This document shows, in pieces, positions 23,672-33,866 of a stretch of DNA of 64,000 nt. The notes beneath the pieces are model-generated. The model did not search any database. It had not been told where the DNA came from and worked only from the letters and a program-made list of their open reading frames with translations. This DNA is from Liolophura sinensis (taxonomy: Eukaryota > Mollusca > Polyplacophora > Chitonida > Chitonidae), in assembly GCF_032854445.1 (NCBI RefSeq), contig NC_088297.1, positions 22,765,127 through 22,829,126 of the forward strand, read 5' to 3'. The translations under genes were made by a program, and so were the position numbers. Numbering within the stretch: position 1 is the first letter of the stretch; every line of letters begins with the position of its first letter.

Positions 23672-23907
23672 CTAAAAAGATAAGAAATATACAGATTTAT
23701 TATTCAAATTGTATTTAAAAATATATCATTGTATTTATTTACCATATAAGCAGTGAATAGAAGAAAAAAAATCATAAATACATAATGTAGGTACGTTGGA
23801 TAAGGTGCTGTAAAAAAGTGATATTTTAATTCATTATAACCTAAATTTACCTTAAAGCTCTAACCATCCAGTATTAAAAACGAGAAACAAAAGTTTCCAC
23901 ATGCAAC

Positions 23908-24051
23908 ATGCAACAAAGGGGCGAGGCTGCCATGCAACAAAGGGGCGAGGCTGCCATGCAACAAAGGGGCGAGGCTGCCATGCAACAAAGGGGCGAGGCT
24001 GCCATGCAACAAAGGGGCGAGGCTGCCATGCAACAAAGGGGCGAGGCTGCT
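23908..24051. repeat. 24 bp minisatellite, six perfect units
   Basis: Six copies of ATGCAACAAAGGGGCGAGGC followed by TGCC, identical except near the ends. It lies in GPx intron 2. Because 24 is a multiple of three it leaves frames open on both strands, which explains the 72-92 codon frames here; they are not genes. Confidence 0.95.
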
Positions 24052-24215
24052 ATGCGAAGTGGGCGAAACTGCATAGACTTCATCCTTTCGCATCGCAACT
24101 TCACAGCACTTGGTATTAATGGAGGCATACTGTAACCCTTATAAACCATCATACTAACTTGTTCAAGTTTAATTCACGAGAGGGGCAATGTCAATATGGC
24201 TTGAAATCGTTTTTT

Positions 24216-24368
24216 CTCTTCAGTCCGATAAAACGATACGATAAGTTCGCAAAAAACTAGTTTGAACAGATGATCATTCCTGTGTAGTGTTCTTGGAGAC
24301 ACAGGAATGATCATCTGTTCAAACTAGTTATTTGCGAACTTATCGTATCGTTTTATCGGACTGAAGAG
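24216..24368. repeat. Long near-perfect inverted repeat (70 bp arms)
   Basis: Left arm 24216-24285 and right arm 24299-24368 are reverse complements at 69 of 70 positions, separated by a 13-base spacer. The outer ends are CTCTTCAGTCCGATAAAACG and its complement; the inner ends are TCATTCCTGTGT and its complement. It abuts a family A SINE fragment that starts at 24371. In the GPx primary transcript (intron 2) this would fold into a 70 bp hairpin. Confidence 0.95.
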
Positions 24369-24370
24369 CA

Positions 24371-24504
24371 GCGGATTGCAGTGGGTTTTCTCCCGGGCTC
24401 TCCCCGTTTTTCCTCCGACCATTATGCTGGCCGCCGTCGTGTAAGTGAAATATTCTTCAGTACAGGTGTAAAACATCAGATAAATACAATAAATAAATAA
24501 ATGA
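24371..24504 (+). mobile_element. SINE family A, 3' half
   Basis: GGGTTTTCTCCCGGGCTCTC, CCATTATGCTGGCCGCCGTC, GTGTAAGTGAAATATTCTTC and AGTACAGGTGTAAAACATC, then an AAATA end. It starts right beside the inverted repeat. Confidence 0.85.
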
Positions 24505-24867
24505 AACGAGCTATTTTCAAGCAAAACAAAAATGACGCTGAAGTCACTGATACTGATACCCTCCTGTTTTACTACAGACCACCGTGGAACCTGATGTTGT
24601 AAAACCATTTTACTCGATTGAAGAATGTAAACAAAAAAAATGGAGCTATTTTCTTAGACATTTGTAATGTTCTTTCGTCCGTTATATACTCCATTTTAGT
24701 GTTTTATGTAAGGCCTGAGGGAAGGATTCCCAGTGTAATCGCAAGGCTTGTTGGCTCAGGGATGGGAACTGAACAAAGACTTTGTGTACCCCAGAAATTG
24801 ATTGATTAACAGCCTAAAAACTGCTATCGTGTTTCATGTCGGGAAACGAAAGTGAATTTCACATTAC

Positions 24868-25010
24868 CTTTAGGTAAGTATACAGAGGATGTTCGTTCTT
24901 TCCGTTCACCTCGATCTTTCAAAAAGCGGGAAGTCTGGTACAAAACCGGATCCTGACGTACGTATTTTAAGTTGTTCATGAATTTCTGTCCCGTTAGCGC
25001 CAGGCTCTTG
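24868..25010 (-). CDS. GPx: Glutathione peroxidase exon 2, with a one-base deletion
   Basis: Opens after TCCATTTCAG in phase 0 with QEPGANGTEIHEQLK, then SGSGFVPDFPLFE, the regular GPx order (CNxFGKQEP continues from exon 1). After GAA the frame runs to a TGA within three codons. One base further on, the correct frame continues as IEVNGKNEHPLYTYLK and ends in phase 0 at CTAAAG|GTAATG. The exon is 143 bases; 144 would keep both phases. So one base is missing at GAAAGATC (near 24916-24922), most simply one A. Either a sequencing or assembly slip in an A-run, or a real null allele. Confidence 0.88.
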
Positions 25011-25936
25011 CTGAAATGGAGAAATAAATAAAAATATGTACAACCTTTTTTCTGTTATGTCGCAAAAAAGCAGAAAAAAAAACTCACATCTAAACAATGT
25101 ATTTGGTGACGGAGTTTCGAGTCCAGCAGTCTGTATTGGTAATGAATGTTTATTTTTTATTTATTCGTTTGTAATGGTCAGGGAAGCGCACCATTTAAAA
25201 AATATTACCATTATATGTATACGACAAATCAATTAACAATATAGAGGATACCTATGTTATGCATTTATTAAACTTGAATGGTTTATCCTTGTAGAATCTA
25301 GTAAAATGAGTCATAGTAAAACCTTCAGACTCATGGGTCATTAGGTCATCTCGTGCTACCAGGGTAACACGCATTATGCAAGACGTGACCAACATGTGAT
25401 GTCCAGTAAACACAAAGACGTACATGTGTTGTCCCACATTTGACGTCCCTGTATTTTGATACGTGATGAATAACAACACGTTGACATCAGAGATACGGAA
25501 ACTCGAGACCCTGGGGACTGTCCTTAGAACTTCCAGTTTTGACACTCATGATTGTTAGTGATGATCTGCATTTGCGCAGAACGGCTGGAGAGGTCACTCT
25601 GGTGACATCGCCGTAAACAAACCTGTGGGAATGACCCTTGGCAGATGTAGGCACAGGTGTAGAATTACATTAGAATTAGTATCGCGTATCACAGGGATAA
25701 ACCGCAGATAGTCTTAAGTTCGGAATGGTACACGCCCCCCACCCTTCTTCCCCACCTCAAAACCCACTATTCTGTATGATCACGATACAACAGTATTCCA
25801 AAATAACATTGTACGCAAGTAGGTAAGCCAGCCAGTTTGCAGCCAAAAGGTCTGGGCAGTCCAATTCACTCCACTAACCACACTGATTTGCAATCGTTCA
25901 ATTAAAGTGAAATATTCATTAGTATGGCATTAATTA
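25011..25936. other. Intronic DNA (GPx intron 1), nothing else recognised
   Basis: Between GPx exons 1 and 2, AT-rich, no RNA gene or mobile element recognised before the SINE at 25937. Confidence 0.5.
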
Positions 25937-26158
25937 GGGGGGGGGGGGGGGGGGGCTCCGTGGCTAGCTCGCTAGCGCAGCGTAAGGACCCTGGCTTCCT
26001 CTCCAGTCGTACGTGGGAAGATCTGCCACAACCTGCGGATGGTCGTGGGTTTCCCCCAGGCTCTGTCCGGTTTCCACCCACCATAATGCTGACCGCCGTC
26101 GTACAAGTGTTCTTGAGTACAGCGTAAAACACCAATCAAATAAATAAATAAATAAATA
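25937..26158 (+). mobile_element. SINE family A with expanded G run, internally deleted
   Basis: Starts with 20 G, then CTCCGTGGCTAGCTCGCTAG (A-box head), lacks the B-box segment, resumes at GGCTTCCTCTCCAGTCGTAC, and ends with a full tail (ACAGCGTAAAACACCAATC plus AAATA repeats). GPx intron 1. Confidence 0.9.
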
Positions 26159-26769
26159 TGGTGAGAGGGAAGCATCGACCATTCGCAAGCTGCTGTAAGA
26201 CTTCTCGTAAGACCGGAGATAAAGTGGTAAACATAGAAATACATAGATAGGACACAACATCGCTACGGTTAAGGTTTCGGTTCCAATCTTGAAACAATCT
26301 GAAGCTTTCAAAAATGCCACGACAATTCCAATTACAATCCAAAACTCTTAACATTCATGAATGGGCAAACTAAACACTTGACGGCGTTTGCCACTGTCTA
26401 ACATAGGGTGCATTGGTATCGTGTTCATTAATGTAAATATTTACTTATGCGTTTGTTTTTCAAAATTTTTGTAAATTTTTGATAAAGTTTTAAAAAAAAA
26501 TTCGGTTAGAAATCCATAACTTAGATGAACATATACATATTTAGGAATTTATCATAATGATGAGCTCTTAGGAAACACTTATTGGCAGTTGTAAAGGTTA
26601 GGTCGATGTGTTTATTGTTCAATGAACAATTTCTCAGATGTTCGTTGCGGAAAGCAGGTTCTTCACTGAATAGACATCACTACCACGTTACCACAGTCTC
26701 ATCTTAAAAACTCTCAATTTCACAAAAAACGGCAAATTTCTAATATCTACGACTGCTATTTATTGCTAT

Positions 26770-26825
26770 GCAATAGTCCAATTGGTAATAAGTACGAACA
26801 ACCAATCAAGTAAATAAGTAAATAA
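26770..26825 (+). mobile_element. SINE tail relic
   Basis: AGTACGAACAACCAATCAAG followed by TAAATAAGTAAATAAAT resembles a worn family A tail. No other SINE sequence is attached. Confidence 0.35.
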
Positions 26826-27384
26826 ATCAGTACGAACAATGACCCGAGACGACTGGGAACAGGGCGTTTTGGCAGAACACTGCTGGATAGCACATCTCAA
26901 ATCCAAAAAAAAATTGCATAATTTTAATCTATTAAGCTGAAATTACGACTGTGTATGCAAGCTATTCAAACTATCAGAAAAAATATTTAGAAACTTTAAA
27001 TATATGGTAAAAAACTGATCGATTTATAGAAGAAAACTGGTCAGACATTTTTCAAATCATAGTGTAAAACATTCAATATTCACCACCTGGTATACAGTTA
27101 AACTTTTCTTATTTTCACTGTGCGATTGAATTGATGTATCATATTGTATCTAGTGAAACTCGCTTTAGGCGGTGGTCTACACAAACAAAAGAACAACCTC
27201 GAAACTGGGCAGAGTTGTACAGATAATAGTAGTCCACAGTTTGTCGTTGATCCAGTTATTGAGCTGCTGGGTGTTCTAAAATACCGAGTGCTTCCACATG
27301 GTAGAGGGATGTAAATTTCCACAAGAGTCAGCAAAGAATATCGAAGATGGTTAGTATATTTCTGGTAGTATATATATATCCTAC

Positions 27385-27693
27385 CTTGCCAAACAAGTTA
27401 CAAGGGAATCCTAAGATTTCGAACCCCAAATGGGCGTATTTTTCTTTGAGTGCATTCAGTCCGTGGTACTGGTGAGTGGAGCCTCAGAAGCTAGCCACGT
27501 TGATGATCAAAAGAACCTGGCCTCTAAACCTGTTAAGGGAGACCACTTCCTTGTTGTGTACATCGTACAAGGAAAAGTCGTACACGGTCGTGTTGGTCAA
27601 CTCTGTGTGCTCGCAAGCGTTGTGGTATCGGACCCACGCTTTGGCTGTCATCAACCACGCCAACATGGCGAGGCAGACTGCTTTTGGGTCCAT
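27385..27693 (-). CDS. GPx: Selenocysteine glutathione peroxidase exon 1 (secreted, GPX3-like)
   Basis: Reduces hydroperoxides with glutathione or thioredoxin as electron donor. Chosen start: ATG at 27693-27691 with G at -3 and +4, giving a hydrophobic signal-peptide-like start ([20 protein letters not shown]). The GPx fold follows: [30 protein letters not shown], then in-frame TGA (27486-27484) exactly at the selenocysteine site, then [30 protein letters not shown] and a GGCAAG|GTAGGA donor in phase 0. A SECIS hairpin lies in the 3' UTR. With exons 2 and 3 the protein is about 241 residues, near the 226 of GPX3. Odd: the catalytic Gln of CNQFG is Leu (TTG). The plain reading stops at the TGA, so automatic prediction would miss the gene. 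Confidence 0.92.
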
Positions 27694-27795
27694 GACTGGT
27701 GGGCGCTGCACCAAAGGCTGTGTCCAGTGCCGTACTTCTTGCAGTCCTACACCGTAGCCAGATACTGGGGTTCTGGTGTGTTTGCTAAGCACGAG

Positions 27796-27804
27796 CTTAT
27801 ATAA
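27796..27804 (-). promoter_or_regulatory. TATA box of the GPx gene
   Basis: TTATATAAG on the minus strand, about 100 bases upstream of the GPx start codon. Transcription would begin near 27770, leaving a short 5' UTR of roughly 75 bases and no need for an upstream exon. Confidence 0.5.
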
Positions 27805-27882
27805 CCTCCTGTGTCAGGCATCGACGTGTCGAATATCAGCAACCCAGGGGAGATCGGGAAAAGGAGACGGTCACGGTGATGC

Positions 27883-27890
27883 TGACGTCA
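27883..27890. promoter_or_regulatory. CRE/ATF-type site upstream of GPx
   Basis: Palindromic TGACGTCA 80 bases upstream of the TATA box. A single eight-base match, so only suggestive of CREB/ATF control. Confidence 0.35.
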
Positions 27891-28014
27891 CAGTATACGG
27901 TGGACTAGACAGGCCAACTAACCGGCTTCATAATAACGGAATGAAAAACTTTAACGTAACCTGTTTATCCATAAAACATCTCTCAAGCATTTATAATAAC
28001 TGTGAGACGCAATC

Positions 28015-28350
28015 TTAAGCAACGTTGCAAGCGATACGATTGAGCAATGTTACCATGGACCGATGCGATTCAGCAATATTGCAGTTGAGCGATGGTGCGA
28101 TGCGATAGAGCAATGCTACACTGGAGCTATTCGATTGAGCGATGCGATTGAGCAATGCTGCATTCGAATGGTGGAGCGATGGAGCAATGAGATTGAGAAT
28201 GTATCCAATGGGGCGATGGATTGACCCAATAGAGCAAAGTTAAAATGGAGCTATGGAAGTGAGTTATGTTGCGATGAAATGGTGGAACTATATAGAGCGA
28301 CAAAGCTATGTGATTGAGTAATGGTACGATGTAGCGATGGAATTATGCAA
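28015..28350. repeat. Degenerate tandem repeat (GCGATTGAGCAATG type)
   Basis: Loose repeats of GCGATGCGATTGAGCAATG and TGGAGCGATGG with irregular spacing. No single period holds throughout. Confidence 0.7.
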
Positions 28351-28975
28351 CGTTAAGGCTAAGGTATTTTTGTTGAAACACGAATGGCTCTTTTCGGTTG
28401 TCATAGTTGCGTAAAATTCTGGATTTTTGAAACATCATCGCGCCACGAATACATGAAACTACAATTTGTGATTGTTAGCCACTTGGTGTCATGGTATACG
28501 AAGATTCCATTCAGTCTGGGTTAAAATCAATTACGCTGATCGGACTGGTGTTCTTATTTGTCAAAAGATCTAAACATCAAGAGTTATTATATGAATATAG
28601 TCCGGTACTATCTGGAAAATATTCTTAAACACGTAATAATGATGTAATTCTGCTTCAGTGCCATATTGTTAAGGGTAACATGTAATCTGCCAGAGATGTT
28701 TAAACAATCTAGGCAAGGAACAATTTACAAATCATCAACAATTAATTCGATGTTACTAAGACTGTAAGTAAAACCGTCATTCATAAGGCTTTCACTAAGT
28801 ATTCATTTATGATCATGTGTAGAAGCTATTAGATATAGGAATAAAAAATCTCTGGCATGTTAGTTAGAAAGCTGGGGAAGTTAATAAACCAGTAATCAGT
28901 TCCCATTTGTATTTATTTTGGCCCATGCCCTTTCCCATCTGCTTAGTCTCTCTGTGAGTAGAATTTGTGAATCAT
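28351..28975. other. No gene recognised
   Basis: AT-rich non-coding DNA. Confidence 0.5.
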
Positions 28976-28979
28976 TTCT

Positions 28980-29115
28980 TATTTATTCATTTATTTGGTT
29001 GGTGTTTTTACGCCGTACTCTGAATACTTCACTCATACGACAGCGTCCAGCTTTATTGTGGAGGAAACCAGGCAGAGCCCTGGGGAAACCTACGACCATC
29101 CGCAGGTTGCAGGCG
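28980..29115 (-). mobile_element. SINE family A, 3' half
   Basis: TTTGGTTGGTGTTTTTACGC, CACTCATACGACAGCGTCCA, GGAAACCAGGCAGAGCCCTG and CCATCCGCAGGTTGCAGG. Confidence 0.85.
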
Positions 29116-29525
29116 AATCATTTTTTTGAGCAGCCTTACTAAATCAGGTACTCAACAAAAGTCTCTTACACACTCGTTAACAGCGTCCTATAAAGTTCAC
29201 TTTCACAAAGCGAAAGGCGTGTATTCACGAATTCTGTGATGTGGTATAGAAAGATTAGCTTCCACATTTCTTTGCCAGATGTTAAAGAAACGTGTATTAT
29301 ATCACTGTCATGTCTTAGTTTTTTATACTTTGTAATAATGGGTCTTTTTAACTTTTTTTACTTGATTTAAAAGTTTAAATTTCTTTTTGTGGACATTGCG
29401 TGTTATTGCGTAGTATTGGAGGATTTGTAACATCTATAAAATGTGTAGACAAAATCTGTTCCATATTTTCCTTCTGCAAAACCATTTAAATTGAATAAAT
29501 GGCATCTATATGTATATGTATGTAT

Positions 29526-29640
29526 CCTTGGGGTTTAACGTCGTACTTAACTCTTTCTCAGTCATATGACGACGAGGAGTCATTAGGTGTGTATACATAT
29601 TCTGAGTCTTCTTGTGCTCCAAATTGCTGGTGCCACTGAA
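29526..29640 (-). mobile_element. SINE family B, 3' part
   Basis: GGGGTTTAACGTCGTACTTA, TTTCTCAGTCATATGACGAC and GGAGTCATTAGGTGTGTATA are the reverse complement of the end of the full copy at 42615-42932. Confidence 0.75.
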
Positions 29641-29712
29641 GTATTAAGGCCGGGCTAGGGTCTTAAGTAAAAGGTCACCACCATTTATCTTCATTGTCTA
29701 ACGTAGATAGGA

Positions 29713-29752
29713 TTTATTTATTTATTTGATTGGTGTTTTACGCCGTACTTCG
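29713..29752 (-). mobile_element. SINE family A tail fragment
   Basis: TTTATTTATTTGATTGGTG followed by TTTTACGCCGTACTTCGAG; only the last 40 bases of the element. Confidence 0.75.
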
Positions 29753-30002
29753 AGCCACGGAAGTCCCAACGTAGGCAGGAAAACTCTCCAAGGCGTTCTC
29801 ACTGAACAACAGGCATTTATTATACAGCACAACATGGGAGTGACCAGACTCTGAGGTCCTCACAGGTCAACCCCCAATCTCTTTTTCCTCCCGCTCTTCT
29901 ACTTGAGAAACAACCATATTTATACTTACAATTGTTTGTTTACTTAACTATTAGTAACAGTTTCTGGTTTCAGGTATTAACTTGTTCTTTAATTACAAAC
30001 AC

Positions 30003-30067
30003 TTTATTTATTTATTTGATTGATGTTTTACGCCGTACTCAAGAATATTTCACTTATACGACGGCTG
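30003..30067 (-). mobile_element. SINE family A tail fragment
   Basis: TTTGATTGATGTTTTACGCC, GTACTCAAGAATATTTCACT and TATACGACGGCTG. Confidence 0.8.
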
Positions 30068-30273
30068 ACTGATTAGTCAAATGCACATATGGAAAGTTAA
30101 TCCCCACATTTAATATACTTAACTATACATGTTAACCAGCTGGACAGAGTTGACTGCCCTGTCTATAGCTTGATTTAACTATTCGTATGTCACATGTCTA
30201 TTATAACTATTTCACATGTACATTACACTTGACAAACTACACGTGTGTACCCAGCTTGTCTGTAACTGGTTTA

Positions 30274-30627
30274 CTAGTAGTGTGCATGAATTATTAGGAT
30301 GATCAGTATATAGCTGGTCATAGTATCATCCCGATACCAGACATGACCCATTATGCCAGCTATTGTCGTTAGGTATGGTAATTGTTTGGGCTTAGGGGTG
30401 TACAAATCTTTGTTAGCAGTTGGTAAAAGAATGTAATGTTTCTGTGTAGGAGCGTCAGATAATTTTAACACACGATTTTCTTGTGATAATCGACAGAAGA
30501 CAACATCAGCGACAACAATAAAATTCTCAGCTGTCCTGGGGTCAACGCCTTTGGTCAATGAAAGTTCAAATCCATCTAATCCTGATCCATCTACTGCCTT
30601 AGATGCATGAGGTTGTCCGTCGCTTTG
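30274..30627 (-). CDS. Unrecognised open frame with coding-like composition
   Basis: Open for 118 codons on the minus strand, from just after a TGA at 30630-30628 to a stop at 30274. The first 90 residues have balanced, soluble-protein-like composition (SGLDGFELSLTKGVDP, FIVVADVVFCRLSQ, YILLPTANKDLYTPKPKQLP), unlike the AT-driven frames around it. No ATG at a sensible start; it could be an exon, an old transposon gene or chance. I recognise no family. A second coding-like stretch (VRSLVAVVEQWLAAVLQPL, near 30730-30800) lies upstream on the same strand and ends at a donor-like CAG|GTAAAG. Confidence 0.3.
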   Translation of the reverse strand, partial: QSDGQPHASKAVDGSGLDGFELSLTKGVDPRTAENFIVVADVVFCRLSQENRVLKLSDAPTQKHYILLPTANKDLYTPKPKQLPYLTTIAGIMGHVWYRDDTMTSYILIILIIHAHY

Positions 30628-30819
30628 TCAGGCTAAGTGCAAGCCACGCCTAAAGGCAACGAGCACTTTGTTGGCGTGACTGGAGATGTTGCTTGTTTAA
30701 CGTCCTTTACCTGCTTTAAACGTTTTTGAGAGAGTTTGGAGAGGCTGTAGGACAGCCGCTAGCCATTGCTCGACAACGGCAACGAGGCTACGTACTGGGC
30801 ACCATTCCAGTTCAGTTCA

Positions 30820-31620
30820 CATCTCGCCTGCAGGCCCGGATGTGCACGTGAGACTCCACTGCACGTCGTACCTTTCAGCCGGTGACGTGAACTCAGACAA
30901 AAATTAAATCGGCATTTCTATGAGTTATCAATCGCAATTTCCATGTAGTATAACTCAAGTCTTATTTATTTTTACCGGTGATACTTCTTTGGAGCTTCTT
31001 TCACCGGCGTAGAGCGAGAGACTGCTCTCGTCACTGCTAATCACAATCCGCTGGTCCGAATGCATGGTGCCTCGTGTCACAGCCGGTATATCGCTCGATT
31101 TGCTTTAAAAATGTATATCTGTGGATTGCGAAAACCGTGCCAATTACTTCACGGGTGCTATCATCTTTCCACGGATGCCCAATTCGTGTCAGACAACCAG
31201 ACAGAAGCGACTTTGTGGCCGGTATGTGAGCGAAAATCATCCAGTCCTAATGCTCCACACGCTTTTCAAGTGTCTAATATAACACCGTTATCTTTCAACA
31301 TATTCGCTATAAAACTACTTTATTTATATGCTTTTCAGGTTTCTAATTAATAGGTGAACACGTAGGGGTAATTATGGAATACGTCATACAATGGCTTCTG
31401 GACGAGGGCAGAGAAGGGTAATGCATGGGTTTGTCAATGCTTTGGTGGGCTTTCAATACCTAATTCCGGCAGCTCTTCACATCACGTCACACAGCCTGGA
31501 TTCGGGCCGACAAGATAGTCAGACAGTCTGACTTTATTGTGTGCTTTTTTTTTCAAAATGGAACTAGTTAGCACCATATTTTGTCTAGGAAACATTTAGT
31601 GTGAAAATTAAGTCTTTGAT
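30820..31620. other. No gene recognised
   Basis: Mixed non-coding DNA; overlapping short frames on both strands near 31040-31350 resemble no family. Confidence 0.45.
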
Positions 31621-31715
31621 TCATTTATTTATTTATTTATTTGATTGGTGTTTTTACGCCGTACTTAAGAATATTTCGCTTATACGACGACAAACCAGCA
31701 TTATGGTGGGAGGAA
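31621..31715 (-). mobile_element. SINE family A, 3' part
   Basis: TTTGATTGGTGTTTTTACGC, AATATTTCGCTTATACGACG and CCAGCATTATGGTGGGAGGA. Confidence 0.85.
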
Positions 31716-33635
31716 AGCGAGGAAAGCATGTCTGCTGAAAGAAGACGCAAACCTGATACACACGACGAATTAATATAATCCAAAATGACGAGTGGAAATG
31801 ACCGCAACCTAGTAAGCATATTGTTGTTATAAAGTTAAGCGGGAGGGTAAGTACGGAACAAATTAAATTTTGCAAACTTCGTTGATGGAGATCCGGCCCT
31901 CTATTTACTGATCAATGACCCCAGGTATTGCTAAGGTAGCCTTTTTTTGTTAGAAATTGCGAGATACGGCAGTCGACGCACTGCCTCTGTGAAAATTATG
32001 TGAATATAAATGAAGACACACCTCCAATTCGACTGATGAAATGTTGTAACAATTTGCCAAGGTATTTTTTCGCGATGTTCGCCTAGCACGTATATTATGT
32101 CACTTTTCACGCTTATCAGTATAAACTAGTCCCTGGGATCACGATGTGATTTTAAAACTGAAGTCAAAATTCAATCATTAAATCTGGTATATGCCTTTTC
32201 ATCATTTTAGCTGAAATTTGTCCCACGGTAACTTATCGAAAAGTTATCTCGTCAGCCAATATTTTGACCTTGTTACGTAAGAAATAATTTTAAAGTGTAA
32301 TGAAATTCTGATTTAAGATTGCTTTGTGATCTCGAGGTCAGGTGTCATTCGACAGACCATAACATCTGATTGATTTGAATTGTCTGTCGTAGAGAGGATA
32401 GAGCCTGGACCGAGCTTGAATCTATCATTTGGCGCTGTAATTAAGTAGACACTAAAATACGTGTTATATGTGTATTTTACCTAATTATTGGCCATCGAAT
32501 ACAACAGCTATAATAGGCAGTGCTGTAATTTCCAGAGTATGAAACTTCAACTTAAGGCAACGGAACATCATCTTTCATCTGTGTTGATAAGAAGTAAATG
32601 ACAATTGTACTGATCTGCGAATTGGAGGAAATACGATTCGATCACCTCTGATGCATGACCACAACAGTTAACGTGCACAAACCTGTGTTGAATCTAATAC
32701 TTAAATTCACCGTTATCAGTATATGAATATACGAGTAAGGGATCAACGCATATGCTCGAACTCGCAATGCGAATGTTATAGCTTAATTGTGGCTCACTTA
32801 TAAATGCTTCACGGCACGGTCATGTTTTACCGAGCCGTTGCCCGGGGTAACCATTCCCACCAAAACACACGTTGTTATGCTTTGTTCTTCCCTGTGCGAC
32901 CTTCTCTCTCCCAGAAGGCTCCCATGTGGAGATAGACGCCATTAATCTCCAAACCTGTAAGCAGTATTGTAGTGGTTGGGTATTTGATTTCACCGATTTG
33001 AGTTGCGACTCTGCTTGTATTGTTAATGGAAACATGGCGTCTATTTACACCCGAGGTGTTAGGTATGCCGGGCGAAGATAAGGAAGGCTTCATTCAGACA
33101 CACAGCGTGGTGATATCGCGTGTGTTGTGGGGCGTCAGTGATCATAGTAGAATACCAGTACGCCACATCGTGGAGGTAATCTTGAAGGTAAGCTTATTAA
33201 TAATAACCATAACTTCCCCCAAAGCATATAGTAACGTTTTCCTATTTCACCGATGATGAGCCCCTCCCCCCCACCCCTTCCTTATTTCCATTCTGTGAAT
33301 TCTATATGGCGTGAAACTAACCAGCCACTGGGGATATCAGTGACAGCCCGTGATCATTATCCTGGGAACCATACTGCTAAGTCTCATTTTAGCGCATCTG
33401 AGAAATGCTTACTGGGTGGTTTTCGGGAATTCAAATTAGCATGTATATTGTAGGAATCTTAATGCGAAATTTGTCAGGTACTCACCATTTCAACTCCTGT
33501 TATCCACCAGTAAACCTTTAAATTATGCCTTACATTTTGACTTAAATTTAGACTTGTGAATTCAATAGTTGTCAATTAGATCAGTTAACCTCCATTGCAC
33601 AGTGAAAGTATTCATCTATTTGTTTCCTTGACTTG
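31716..33635. other. No gene recognised
   Basis: Non-coding; overlapping short frames on both strands near 32820-33250 show no family and no splice context that I trust. Confidence 0.5.
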
Positions 33636-33639
33636 TGTT

Positions 33640-33790
33640 TCGTGCTGTAAAATATTTCACTTATACGATGGCGGCCAGCATTATATGGTGGGATCGGGTG
33701 GGGTGGGGGAATCGTGCAGGTTGCTGAGAGACCTTCCCACGTACGGCCAAATAGGAAGCCCGCTGGAACTGGATTTGAACCAGTGATTGT
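33640..33790 (-). mobile_element. SINE family A, middle part
   Basis: AAAATATTTCACTTATACGA, TGGCGGCCAGCATTATATGG, GCAGGTTGCTGAGAGACCTT, CCCACGTACGGCCAAATAGG and a worn B-box region GGATTTGAACCAGTG. Confidence 0.8.
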
Positions 33791-33866
33791 AATGTAGACA
33801 ATTATGTACACTGAAGCATCTCTAACGCAGAAACACGTAACTGTCTATACTTGAGCAATGACATTA

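Noticed and set aside
23901-24152. Frames of 72-92 codons with eight-residue repeats
   Set aside because: Products of the 24 bp minisatellite, open in several frames at once.
27430-27804. Plus-strand frames of 93-124 codons over the GPx first exon
   Set aside because: Shadows of the minus-strand GPx exon, which has clear family motifs.
31037-31350. Overlapping frames on both strands (for example IGHPWKDDSTREVIGTVF)
   Set aside because: Considered as a Tc1-type transposase or receptor exon, but no catalytic motif or splice context could be supported.
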